NCBI GenBank assembly: GCA_025362675.1
Contig: JANYFN010000241.1
Location: 1 to 40,871, forward strand
DNA from: Limisphaerales bacterium
GTDB lineage: Bacteria; Verrucomicrobiota; Verrucomicrobiia; Limisphaerales; UBA11358
Reading direction: 5' to 3'
DNA: 40,871 bases
Below are positions 1 to 6,880 of this stretch, one piece after another (the first letter of the stretch is position 1; each line of letters opens with the position of its first letter). The position numbers were made by a program, and so were the translations under genes. The notes beneath the pieces are model-generated. The model was not told where the DNA came from and did not search any database. It worked only from the letters and a program-made list of their open reading frames with translations.

Positions 1-276
1 TTTTCTGCTATGCGATGCTGTCCGAACTCAAGTCGCACTGCCTAGTCCGCATGATAAGATCTCGACTGACAACGCGCGGTCTCCGCCGTCAATCATGCCT
101 GCTGTTTCGTTCGTTCACCGTAGCAGGTGTCCAGTGACAAACGTCGTGGCCTTAGGCCGCGAGGGCTAGTTCTTCGTTAGCTTTTTAGTTTTGATGCGGA
201 TGATTTACGAGGCCAACGCATCTTCCTCGGCATGCCGCCTCTGGCGTGTTTACCTGGTCGAAACCAGTGCGCCCCC
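1..276 (-). ncRNA. ssrA: tmRNA (transfer-messenger RNA), 3' part off-window
   Basis: Read on the minus strand, the RNA starts GGGGGCGCACTGGTTTCGAC at 276, the canonical tmRNA 5' end. It is followed by the conserved core GCATGCCGAGG...GGCCTCGTAAA around 205-232. The tag reading frame runs 181 down to 152 (resume codon GCU, stop UAA) and encodes ANEELALAA, with the usual hydrophobic LAA end. tmRNA charged with alanine rescues stalled ribosomes together with SmpB and marks the product for proteolysis. Most tmRNAs are about 350 nt, so the tRNA-like 3' domain with the T-loop and CCA must lie just outside the left edge. Short open frames over this stretch are chance frames in a structural RNA. Confidence 0.92.
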
Positions 277-293
277 AACAATTCGGCAATCGC

Positions 294-322
294 ATCATCC
301 GCTAAATCCCCGCGCCGGTCAA
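294..322 (-). promoter_or_regulatory. Possible sigma-70 promoter of the tmRNA
   Basis: On the minus strand TTGACC (322-317) is followed after 17 bp by GATGAT (299-294), about 18 bp before the tmRNA 5' end. The -35 is good and the -10 is weak (4 of 6). Position and spacing fit a promoter for ssrA; the rest of 277-458 is the divergent spacer to coaB and shows nothing else clear. Confidence 0.4.
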
Positions 323-458
323 GGGACAGAATGCGGCGGTGCGATCCATCAGTCGGCCGAACAAAACTGTTTTTGCTGAAAACCACCGGATGCGCCGTCG
401 CGAAATTCAGCGGAGATTTGCTTGGATTAACGCGTTAAAATTTGTTCCCTTTTTGCAA

Positions 459-1112
459 ATGAACTGCATCGTCACCGCCGGACCGACGTTTGAACCGCTC
501 GATGACGTGCGTCGGCTCACGAATTTTTCCACGGGCCGGCTCGGCACGGAACTGGCCAATTTTCTTAGCGCGCAAGGTCACAAGGTCACGCTGCTCATCG
601 GTGAATCGGCCACGTTCAAAGGCGAATGTGTCGCCCAGACCGTCAAAGTTTTTTCTACCACCAAAGATTTGCGCTCGAAGTTGAAATCCTTTTCCGGCAA
701 AAAAGTAGATGCCATTTTTCACGCGGCGGCGGTGAGCGATTTCACTTTTGGAAAAATGTTCACGCGCGCGGCGGCGGGAAAACTTACGGCGTTCGAGCCG
801 TCCAAAAAAATCTCCACGCGCGGCGGCAATCTTTTTGTGGAGCTGGCACCCACGCCCAAAATTATCGCCGAACTGCGCAGCTGGTTTCCGAAAACCAAAA
901 TCGTCGGCTGGAAATTTGAGGCGGATGGCGGCCGCGCGGAGGCATTGCGCGCGGCGCAAAAACAGCTTGCCGACTGCGCGACGGATTTCTGCGTGGCGAA
1001 TGGCCCGGCTTACGGGAAAGGATTTAATTTGGTGTCAGCCGGCGGGCAAAAACATTTGGCGGATGCGCCAAAATTATTCACGATCTTGGAGAAGTTGCTG
1101 GTTGCAAGTTGA
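459..1112 (+). CDS. coaB: Phosphopantothenate-cysteine ligase (CoaB domain)
   Basis: The 217-residue product begins MNCIVTAGPTFEPLDDVR and carries NFSTGRLG, the nucleotide-binding start of the CoaB half of CoaBC/Dfp. Later AAAVSDF and the KIST segment match the CoaB core. The enzyme joins 4'-phosphopantothenate to cysteine in coenzyme A synthesis, in the cytoplasm. There is no N-terminal flavin decarboxylase (CoaC) domain, so this is a stand-alone CoaB, and coaC must be elsewhere. The frame stays open upstream to 339, but the ATG at 459 is preferred because homology begins exactly there. No Shine-Dalgarno sequence is visible (upstream is TTCCCTTTTTGCAA). It is transcribed away from the tmRNA and ends in an inverted repeat facing the convergent permease gene. 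Confidence 0.88.
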   Translation: MNCIVTAGPTFEPLDDVRRLTNFSTGRLGTELANFLSAQGHKVTLLIGESATFKGECVAQTVKVFSTTKDLRSKLKSFSGKKVDAIFHAAAVSDFTFGKMFTRAAAGKLTAFEPSKKISTRGGNLFVELAPTPKIIAELRSWFPKTKIVGWKFEADGGRAEALRAAQKQLADCATDFCVANGPAYGKGFNLVSAGGQKHLADAPKLFTILEKLLVAS

Positions 1113-1177
1113 AGGTTGAAGGTTTTCTTCGCGTGAACACATTCAAAACCTCCAACCTTCAACTTGCAACCAGCAAC
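1094..1177. repeat. Inverted repeat between convergent genes
   Basis: Two 33-bp arms, 1094-1126 and 1145-1177, are complementary except for one position and flank an 18-bp loop. The left arm contains the last codons and stop of coaB. The location between convergent genes suits a bidirectional transcription end, but there is no U-tract, so a dispersed palindromic element is as likely. Confidence 0.8.
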
Positions 1178-1183
1178 CCATCC

Positions 1184-2959
1184 TCACACTTCAAAATTCT
1201 TCAACTGCTTCAGGCCGATTTGCATCGGTAGCCAGCCGATCACGAACGACAGCGCGACGAACGCCACGATGCTGCTGATGACCCAGTCACTGTGGGAGTG
1301 ATAGCCGCCGCCGCCCAGCACCAGCAGCGTGAGCGACGCGATGATATAAACCGAACTCAACACGAAACACAGCGTGCCGCCGAAACCGCTGACGATTTTA
1401 TTAGGATTGGCTTCCTTCACGTTGGGAAATAACACGCCGAGCCCGATGGCCAGGCCGTTTAATGAAAACGTCATCACCGTCACTACCGCGCCAAAAAAAG
1501 CCACGTCGTCCCACGGCATCTTCAGCAGGTAGCACGAGAGCGTGATGAGACCGAGCGTGACCACGAGTGACAGTGAACTCGTGAGCCAGAATTTAGTTTG
1601 GACGATGCGCTTGAGACCCATCGGCGACATGCCGACGATCCACAGCCGCCGGCCTTCCAGCGAAAACTGCGGGAACACAAAGCGCGTGGTGATCGACGCG
1701 AGATTGAACGCGCACGCACCAAGATTGAGAAACGCCACCGCGTTGATCCAGAACGGGCTGGTGAGTTGGTGCGTGAAATTGCGGAGGTTGATGATGTAGG
1801 CACCGAGCAAGCCGAAAAACATCACGGACTGGCCCCACTGCGTCGTGTCGCGCCAGAACATCCGCAGATCTTTCACGGCGATGGCGCGCGTGTCGGGTTC
1901 AAACCAGGTCATTTTGGCAAAGATTGTTTCCAACGCGCCGGGGGTCTGGGAATTTCTTTCGGCGCGGCGAAATTTGAATTTGAGGCCGCCGCCGGGCGCG
2001 CGGCTTTGCACCGCCGACGCGGTGTTATAAAATAAATTTCCAAACTTCGTGAACGCGATACCGCCGAAGAAAAGGGTGTTGCTCAACAGCACGCCTGCAA
2101 AGAACACCGCGTTGTTCGTGATCCCTTCCGCCCATTGCAACAGCGAGGAAGAGAGCCAGTAGCTCGGCAGAAAGGGGAACATCGTGAAGCGCGTTTTCGC
2201 GAGCAACCGGTCCAAGGCTTCCAGCGTGCGCTTATCCAGCAAGTCGTCATCCACGGGATTCGTTTTCCACCAGAACGCCACGAACGCGAGCAGCACGAGC
2301 GCGACGAACAGCAGCACTAGTTGAAAACTTTTCCGGTCCAGTTGCCGGCCGATGCCGATGGCGAGCGCGGCGCCGAACACGCCGGGCAGGATGATGAACA
2401 GCCCGATGAGCAGCACCGTGAGCGGGTAAAAATCCCACGACACCTCGCGCACCAATCCGAACGCGACGAGCAGCGGCGCGATCAAAAATAAAAACGCCCA
2501 CGACGCGAGGATCATCGACTCGATGAATTTCCAGCGGAAGATCGTCCCGTTCGAAACGGGCAGGGACAGCAGAAAAGTTGTCTCGCGGTTACGGAAAAAA
2601 TTCGTGTAGCTGATGATGAGGTTGCTCAACAGCAGCAGCGCGAACAAAAAGGCGAATAGCGTGTAGAGCAAGCGTTCGGTGAGCACCGCGCCGAGGCCGG
2701 GAAACTTGGCGATGAATTTCAGTCCATGAAAAAACAGCTCGAAGGCCAGCACCAAGTAGCCCGCCACGAAGAGGCTGATGATGCCCGTGAGCAGTGACGA
2801 TTGGGAGCGGATGGCGACGAGCTTGCGCCAACTGTGCCGGGCGTTGACCCGCAGCAGCAGGAGCAGTTGCGATGATTTGATCTGGGCGGCGATGCCAGGC
2901 ACGCGCAGACAGTAGCCGCGCCAAGCGCCTGCGGCAACTCGCGAAAAAAGCCGGAGCAA
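1184..2959 (-). CDS. Putative ABC-2-type transporter permease
   Basis: The 591-residue protein has about twelve hydrophobic segments in two halves separated by a soluble stretch (about residues 235-330). Around residue 120 it has a LSLPVSNGTIFRWK motif and near 440 a similar SPMGLKRIVQTKFW motif. These look like the paired signature of very large ABC-2-type exporter permeases (Pfam ABC_tran_2-like), in which the two halves repeat. Such permeases sit in the inner membrane and need an ATP-binding subunit, which is not next to it here. The start is uncertain: the listed TTG at 2959 has no good ribosome site, and the frame could begin later, near the first membrane span at about residue 55. Substrate unknown. 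Confidence 0.65.
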   Translation of the reverse strand: MLRLFSRVAAGAWRGYCLRVPGIAAQIKSSQLLLLLRVNARHSWRKLVAIRSQSSLLTGIISLFVAGYLVLAFELFFHGLKFIAKFPGLGAVLTERLLYTLFAFLFALLLLSNLIISYTNFFRNRETTFLLSLPVSNGTIFRWKFIESMILASWAFLFLIAPLLVAFGLVREVSWDFYPLTVLLIGLFIILPGVFGAALAIGIGRQLDRKSFQLVLLFVALVLLAFVAFWWKTNPVDDDLLDKRTLEALDRLLAKTRFTMFPFLPSYWLSSSLLQWAEGITNNAVFFAGVLLSNTLFFGGIAFTKFGNLFYNTASAVQSRAPGGGLKFKFRRAERNSQTPGALETIFAKMTWFEPDTRAIAVKDLRMFWRDTTQWGQSVMFFGLLGAYIINLRNFTHQLTSPFWINAVAFLNLGACAFNLASITTRFVFPQFSLEGRRLWIVGMSPMGLKRIVQTKFWLTSSLSLVVTLGLITLSCYLLKMPWDDVAFFGAVVTVMTFSLNGLAIGLGVLFPNVKEANPNKIVSGFGGTLCFVLSSVYIIASLTLLVLGGGGYHSHSDWVISSIVAFVALSFVIGWLPMQIGLKQLKNFEV

Positions 2960-3043
2960 GGGCCCGCTTTGAATTGGGTGGGGCGGGGCGGCCGCACCAC
3001 CCTACCCGTTGAGGACACCACTAAATCCGGCGGAGATAAGGTT

Positions 3044-3742
3044 TCACGCCTGCACGGTGAGGCTGGCGGGATTACTCCAGAGGCCCACTTGCGCATCGCC
3101 CACGCGGTAAATGGCGCGGTAAGTCCACTTGGCGGCGACGGCGGGCAAGGGCGTGGTGTCGGTGTAGCCGGGCGTGGTATCGAACGCCAGCAACCCATAG
3201 CCTTTGCCATCGTTGTGATCCACTTGGATTTCGCACATGTCGAGGTAGGCCGCGTAGCCGCTGAAGTCCCAGTTGGTCTCCACCCGATTGCCGTTGAGGT
3301 TCACGGTGATTTGCGGTTGGAGCAGGGCGAAGTCGGGGGCGGTGTGTTGCGCGCCTTCGATGCCCAAGGCTTCGCCGATGGAGACGTTGTAGTTGGCGTT
3401 GGCTTTGATGAGTTTCACCAGCGCACGGAAGCGGGTTTCTATGCCGGGGGCCACGATCGGGACGGATGTGGGCAAGGTCGCGGCTACGGGCGCACCGGCG
3501 GCGGGGGGCGTGCCCCCACCGCGCATGAGGTCTTTCCAAGCCGTCCATTGTTGGGCGGCGTTTTGCACGCTGCCCAAACCTTTGAGCGTGTATTCCAGAT
3601 AATCGGTATCCGCGCCTTGCGCCGTTATTTGCGCCGGGGTGACTCCGAGGACGGCGCTGTAGCCGCCGATGTTCAGTTTGAACGTTTTCATCTGACCTAA
3701 GTAGGCATTATCGTTGCCTTGGACGTAGTTGCCTTTTGCCAT
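3044..3742 (-). CDS. Hypothetical protein, C-terminal fibronectin-III-like segment
   Basis: A 232-residue protein starting MAKGNYVQGNDNAYLGQMK, without signal peptide or membrane span. Residues 1-75 are helical and polar. An Ala/Pro-rich linker follows (about 76-100). The last ~75 residues carry alternating strands (YLDMCEIQVDHND, KWTYRAIYRVGD, GLWSNPASLTV) that resemble a fibronectin type III fold as seen in bacterial structural or phage-like proteins. The ATG at 3742 has only a weak AAAGAAA ribosome site. I do not recognise a function. It is followed by the permease gene on the same strand after an 84-bp gap and preceded by a minisatellite region. Confidence 0.6.
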   Translation of the reverse strand: MAKGNYVQGNDNAYLGQMKTFKLNIGGYSAVLGVTPAQITAQGADTDYLEYTLKGLGSVQNAAQQWTAWKDLMRGGGTPPAAGAPVAATLPTSVPIVAPGIETRFRALVKLIKANANYNVSIGEALGIEGAQHTAPDFALLQPQITVNLNGNRVETNWDFSGYAAYLDMCEIQVDHNDGKGYGLLAFDTTPGYTDTTPLPAVAAKWTYRAIYRVGDAQVGLWSNPASLTVQA

Positions 3743-3796
3743 TTGTGTGTGTTTCTTTGGTGGTGGTTGGTTTTTTGCGTTTATGGCCGTATTTGG

Positions 3797-4480
3797 TCAT
3801 AAAATGTTGAAATCAAGGGTTTTATCGGCGAGTTGAGCCGCCGGAACGGTGAGTTGAAACGATTTTTCCGTGGGTTGAAATGATTCCGTGGCGTGTTGAA
3901 ATGATTTCGTGGCGTGTTGAAATGATTTCGTGGTGAGGTGAAATGATTCCGTGGCGGGTTGAACTAGTTTCGCGGTGAGTTGAGATGAGTTCAACACGTG
4001 GGGAAATGGTTTCGGGGTGTGTTGAAATGAGGTCGTGGCGTGTTGAGACGATTTCGGGGTGTGTTGAAATGAGGTCGTGGTGTGTTGAGACGGTTTGGTG
4101 GTGAGTTGAAATGAGGTCAACACGCGGGGAAATGGTTTCACGGTGAGTTGCGGTGAGTTCGCGGTGAGTTGAAATGATTCCTCGGTGCGTTGCCAGGCTT
4201 TCAACTCGCCGGGCAGAGGTGTCGCGGGGTGGTGAAAGGAGTTCCAGTCGCCGCGAAAGGAGCTTAACGGGCCGCGAACTCTGCCGGTGGCGGGGATGGG
4301 CAAGGGCAAGCCACGGGGCGAAGGGTTCACGGCCCGAAAAAAATCGCTGGCGGGAGGGCGGACTGGTTGGTGGGTGCGAGGCAAAAGCATTCCCTTTAGT
4401 TGGCCGAGGCATACCTTGCCTGCCACCCGATCCCAGCCCAAACCAGTTGCAAAACCCGTTTCCATAAACTGCTCCGCCAT
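3797..4480 (-). CDS. Heptad-repeat ORF over a minisatellite (doubtful gene)
   Basis: About 227 residues. The N-terminal ~105 residues are Pro/Arg-rich without recognisable features. Then about 17 tandem heptads follow, consensus [AT][TP]KSFQH, and a short tail. Because the DNA unit is 21 bp, the other minus-strand frame is also open over the array (unit ISTRHEI, 3822-4412), so the open frame alone does not prove coding. No Shine-Dalgarno sequence precedes the ATG at 4480. It could be a real repetitive protein that grows by slippage, or an accidental frame over a DNA-level repeat. Confidence 0.3.
   Translation of the reverse strand: MAEQFMETGFATGLGWDRVAGKVCLGQLKGMLLPRTHQPVRPPASDFFRAVNPSPRGLPLPIPATGRVRGPLSSFRGDWNSFHHPATPLPGELKAWQRTEESFQLTANSPQLTVKPFPRVLTSFQLTTKPSQHTTTSFQHTPKSSQHATTSFQHTPKPFPHVLNSSQLTAKLVQPATESFHLTTKSFQHATKSFQHATESFQPTEKSFQLTVPAAQLADKTLDFNIL
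3845..4192. repeat. 21-bp tandem minisatellite, about 16-17 units
   Basis: The plus strand repeats GTTGAAATGATTTCGTGGCGT-like units with drift; the cleanest copies are at about 3870-3960. Copies with GAGGTC or GGGGAAATGG variants recur at about 4005-4140, suggesting higher-order duplication of several units together. Unit length stays a multiple of three, keeping two minus-strand frames open. Confidence 0.85.
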
Positions 4481-4555
4481 CAAATCACAGTGCGCGCCAA
4501 AGGACTAACAGTTTCTCGATTTATTATTTTAGCGGGGCGCGGGCGGTTGACGCGC

Positions 4556-5236
4556 TTATTTGGAGGTGGGCAGAAATAAATCGGCGGGGTCGTTGGGGGC
4601 GAACTTGAAGGCTTTGAAAGAAAAGTTATTCCATTCTTCTACGTGGCCGTCGGCAAAGAGGACGTTGCCTTTGAGTTCGTGAAGTTCGGCGGTCCAGAAG
4701 AAACGGCCGCCATCGGTCATGCGCAGGATCGTGGGGCTGGTCAGCGGCGTGCGGGCGAGGTTGCGATCCAGGGCGAGGATGGAGTCGGGTTTGGAGAAAT
4801 CAGCCTGCACACCCACGGCATAGCTGACGTTGCTGTTGACGAGGGTGGCGAAATTGTCGGCGGGGGCGCGGACGGCCTCGCTTTTGCAGACGAGGAGCTT
4901 GGTCTGGACGAGTTCGTTGGAGAGGGGCTTGAATAGTTGGAACGAGAAATAGAAGGGGCCGCTGACGAGATAACCGTTTTGGACGAATTCGCGGGCGCCG
5001 CCTTCGGCCATGGGCACGGCGGTGGGAAAGCGGCTGTTGTGTTCGTGCAGGAAGAGGTGGAGGCCGAGACCGATCTGGCGTTCATTATTTTCGCACCAGA
5101 TACGTTTGGCGCGTTTCATGGCGCTCTCCAGCGCGGGCAGGAGCAGGGCGGCGAGGATGCCGATGATGGCGATGACGACGAGGAGTTCCACTAGCGTAAA
5201 CGCTTGACCCGCGCGTTTGAATGAAATGATTTTCAT
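4556..5236 (-). CDS. Type II secretion/type IV pilin-like pseudopilin
   Basis: The 226-residue protein has a short basic leader ([12 protein letters not shown]) followed by [18 protein letters not shown], the prepilin N-terminal methylation motif with Glu at position 5 of the mature helix. Alanine rather than glycine sits at the cleavage position. The rest is a soluble head with [14 protein letters not shown], as in the DUF1559/H-X9-DG pseudopilins, and [13 protein letters not shown] near the end, the usual DGHV signature. Such proteins are very abundant in Verrucomicrobia, Planctomycetes and Lentisphaerae and probably form pseudopili or are exposed at the surface. The ATG at 5236 has CAGGAG about 11 bases upstream. 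It is alone on its strand, divergent from nusA. Confidence 0.85.
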   Translation of the reverse strand: MKIISFKRAGQAFTLVELLVVIAIIGILAALLLPALESAMKRAKRIWCENNERQIGLGLHLFLHEHNSRFPTAVPMAEGGAREFVQNGYLVSGPFYFSFQLFKPLSNELVQTKLLVCKSEAVRAPADNFATLVNSNVSYAVGVQADFSKPDSILALDRNLARTPLTSPTILRMTDGGRFFWTAELHELKGNVLFADGHVEEWNNFSFKAFKFAPNDPADLFLPTSK

Positions 5237-5396
5237 GATCCCGTTGCTCCTGACTTGGTGGCATTAAAGCAGGCACGCGATTTTTGTCCAACCAGAAACG
5301 CGTGGGGCGGAGGTTGGGGCGGGGGAATTATTCGGTGGTGGGACGCGAGAAGTTGCGCCGGGAGCTGAGGGAACTGAAGTGTCGCCGGGAATTGGC

Positions 5397-5425
5397 TTGA
5401 CGGGCGGGGGATGACTCTTTAGATT
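5397..5425 (+). promoter_or_regulatory. Probable sigma-70 promoter of the nusA operon
   Basis: TTGACG (5397-5402) is followed after exactly 17 bp by TAGATT (5420-5425). Predicted transcription starts near 5432, giving a leader of about 100 nt before the nusA ATG. A 7-bp inverted repeat (CTTTAGA 5417-5423, TCTAAAG 5432-5438) overlaps the -10 and could be an operator. Confidence 0.5.
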
Positions 5426-5466
5426 TTTGTCTCTAAAGCGGTATTGGCTGGTTTGGCCAGCGTGCG

Positions 5467-5499
5467 AAAGTCGGAGACACAGGTCTTTCCGACTTTTTT
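5467..5499 (+). terminator. Terminator-like hairpin in the nusA leader (possible attenuator)
   Basis: AAAGTCGGA (5467-5475) pairs perfectly with TCCGACTTT (5488-5496), extendable by two inner pairs, and runs into six T's (5494-5499). This is the form of an intrinsic terminator on the plus strand. No plus-strand gene ends upstream: the neighbour is the minus-strand pseudopilin. It therefore lies inside the untranslated leader of nusA, 31 bp before its ATG. Confidence 0.65.
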
Positions 5500-5530
5500 G
5501 TTCGCCGGATGCGGCCACCGCGTTGTCGTT

Positions 5531-6787
5531 ATGAATGCAGATTTTATTGCCGGATTAGAATTCTGGGAACGTGAAAAAGGCGTCAGCCGTGAGGTCCTCA
5601 TGGCTGCCGTTCAAGAGGCGTTATTGCAGGCGGCCAAGAAGGCGGTCGGCCCCGCGCGCGAACTGCGCGTGGAGATGGATTCTAAGAACGGCGACATTCA
5701 GGCGTTCGCCAAACTTATCGTGGCGGAGAAGGTGATCTCGCAGCACGATCAAATTTCCCTGTTCGACGCGCGCCGGATCAAGGCGGATGCCAAAGTGGGC
5801 GATGAAATTGAAAAGGAAGTGACGCCCGCCGGCTTCGGACGCATCGCCGCGCAATATGCAAAACAGGCCTTGATGCAAAAAGTGCGTCAGGCCGAAAAGG
5901 CGATGATTCTGACGGAATATAAGGATCGCGTCGGTGACATCGTTAGCGGCACGGTGCGGCGGTTTGATCGCTCGGACGTGATTTTGGATCTCGGCAAATA
6001 CGAGGCCATCATGCCGAACAAGGAGCGCGTGCCGACGGAAGAATATCAAGTTGGCGAACGTATCCGCTGTCTCGTGAAAGCCGTGCAAGAAGGCCCGCAC
6101 GGACCAGAAATTATTTTATCCCGCGCGGACACGAAGTTCATCGTGAAACTTTTCTCAGTGGAAGTTTCTGAGATCAGCGATGGCACGATTGAAATCAAAG
6201 GCATCGCGCGCGAACCGGGTTTTCGCACGAAGATGGCTGTGTATTCACGCGATTCTAAAGTGGACCCCGTCGGTGCATGTGTCGGTCTGCGCGGTCAACG
6301 AGTGAAGAACATCGTTCGCGAGCTGAACAACGAAAAGGTAGATGTCATTCCGTGGTCCTCCGACATCAAGGCATTTGTTACCAAGGCGCTGGAGCCGGCG
6401 AAAATTCGCAGCATAGAATTGGATGAGGTCAGGAAGCGCGTGCATATTTTGGTTGCCGAAGATCAGTTATCTCTGGCCATCGGCAAGCGTGGCCAGAATG
6501 CGCGGCTGACCGCGCGGCTCACGGGTTGGGAAGTGGACATTGATGCCGAGCAAGTGGTCATCAAAGGTTTTGATCAAAAAGTGGCGGAAGCCATCGCGCA
6601 GTTGGCGGCAATCCCTGGTATCACCAAGGAGCAGGCCGATGGGCTGGTTCACGCCGGCCTCACGCGGTTAGACGATTTGTTGTCCGCCGAGGCGGGCGAT
6701 ATCGCGGATATTCCAAATGTTGGCGAGAGTGCCGGCGCAATTTTGGATGCCGCTCGTGCCGAGGCTGAACGCCGTAGCCAGCACTAA
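5531..6787 (+). CDS. nusA: Transcription termination/antitermination factor NusA
   Basis: A 418-residue protein with the RNA-polymerase-binding N-terminal domain (about 1-125), an S1 domain (GDIVSGTVRRFDRSDVILDLG, about 135-200) and two KH domains (DPVGACVGLRGQRVKNIVREL and LAIGKRGQNARLTARLTGW). A C-terminal helix-hairpin-helix tail (IPGITKEQADGLVHAG) follows. NusA controls pausing, termination and antitermination. The frame is open from 5444, but homology starts at ATG 5531. The usual upstream rimP is absent, and no ylxR lies between nusA and infB. It is first in an operon running to ribF, with a possible attenuator in its leader. Confidence 0.96.
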   Translation: MNADFIAGLEFWEREKGVSREVLMAAVQEALLQAAKKAVGPARELRVEMDSKNGDIQAFAKLIVAEKVISQHDQISLFDARRIKADAKVGDEIEKEVTPAGFGRIAAQYAKQALMQKVRQAEKAMILTEYKDRVGDIVSGTVRRFDRSDVILDLGKYEAIMPNKERVPTEEYQVGERIRCLVKAVQEGPHGPEIILSRADTKFIVKLFSVEVSEISDGTIEIKGIAREPGFRTKMAVYSRDSKVDPVGACVGLRGQRVKNIVRELNNEKVDVIPWSSDIKAFVTKALEPAKIRSIELDEVRKRVHILVAEDQLSLAIGKRGQNARLTARLTGWEVDIDAEQVVIKGFDQKVAEAIAQLAAIPGITKEQADGLVHAGLTRLDDLLSAEAGDIADIPNVGESAGAILDAARAEAERRSQH

Positions 6788-6880
6788 GATTTTATGGCGT
6801 CGACTGGAATAGTTTTAATGATTGCGATTTGACCATGCAGGCGAATTGCACAATCCGGTCGGCGGCAGTGGAAAAAAATT

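Noticed and set aside
2969-3700. 243-residue plus-strand ORF opposite the permease and hypothetical gene
   Set aside because: Gly/Val-rich antisense frame of a real minus-strand gene; no ribosome site or recognisable domain.
3845-4192. Short tandem repeats as a CRISPR array
   Set aside because: Repeats are contiguous 21-mers with no unique spacers and no cas genes nearby.
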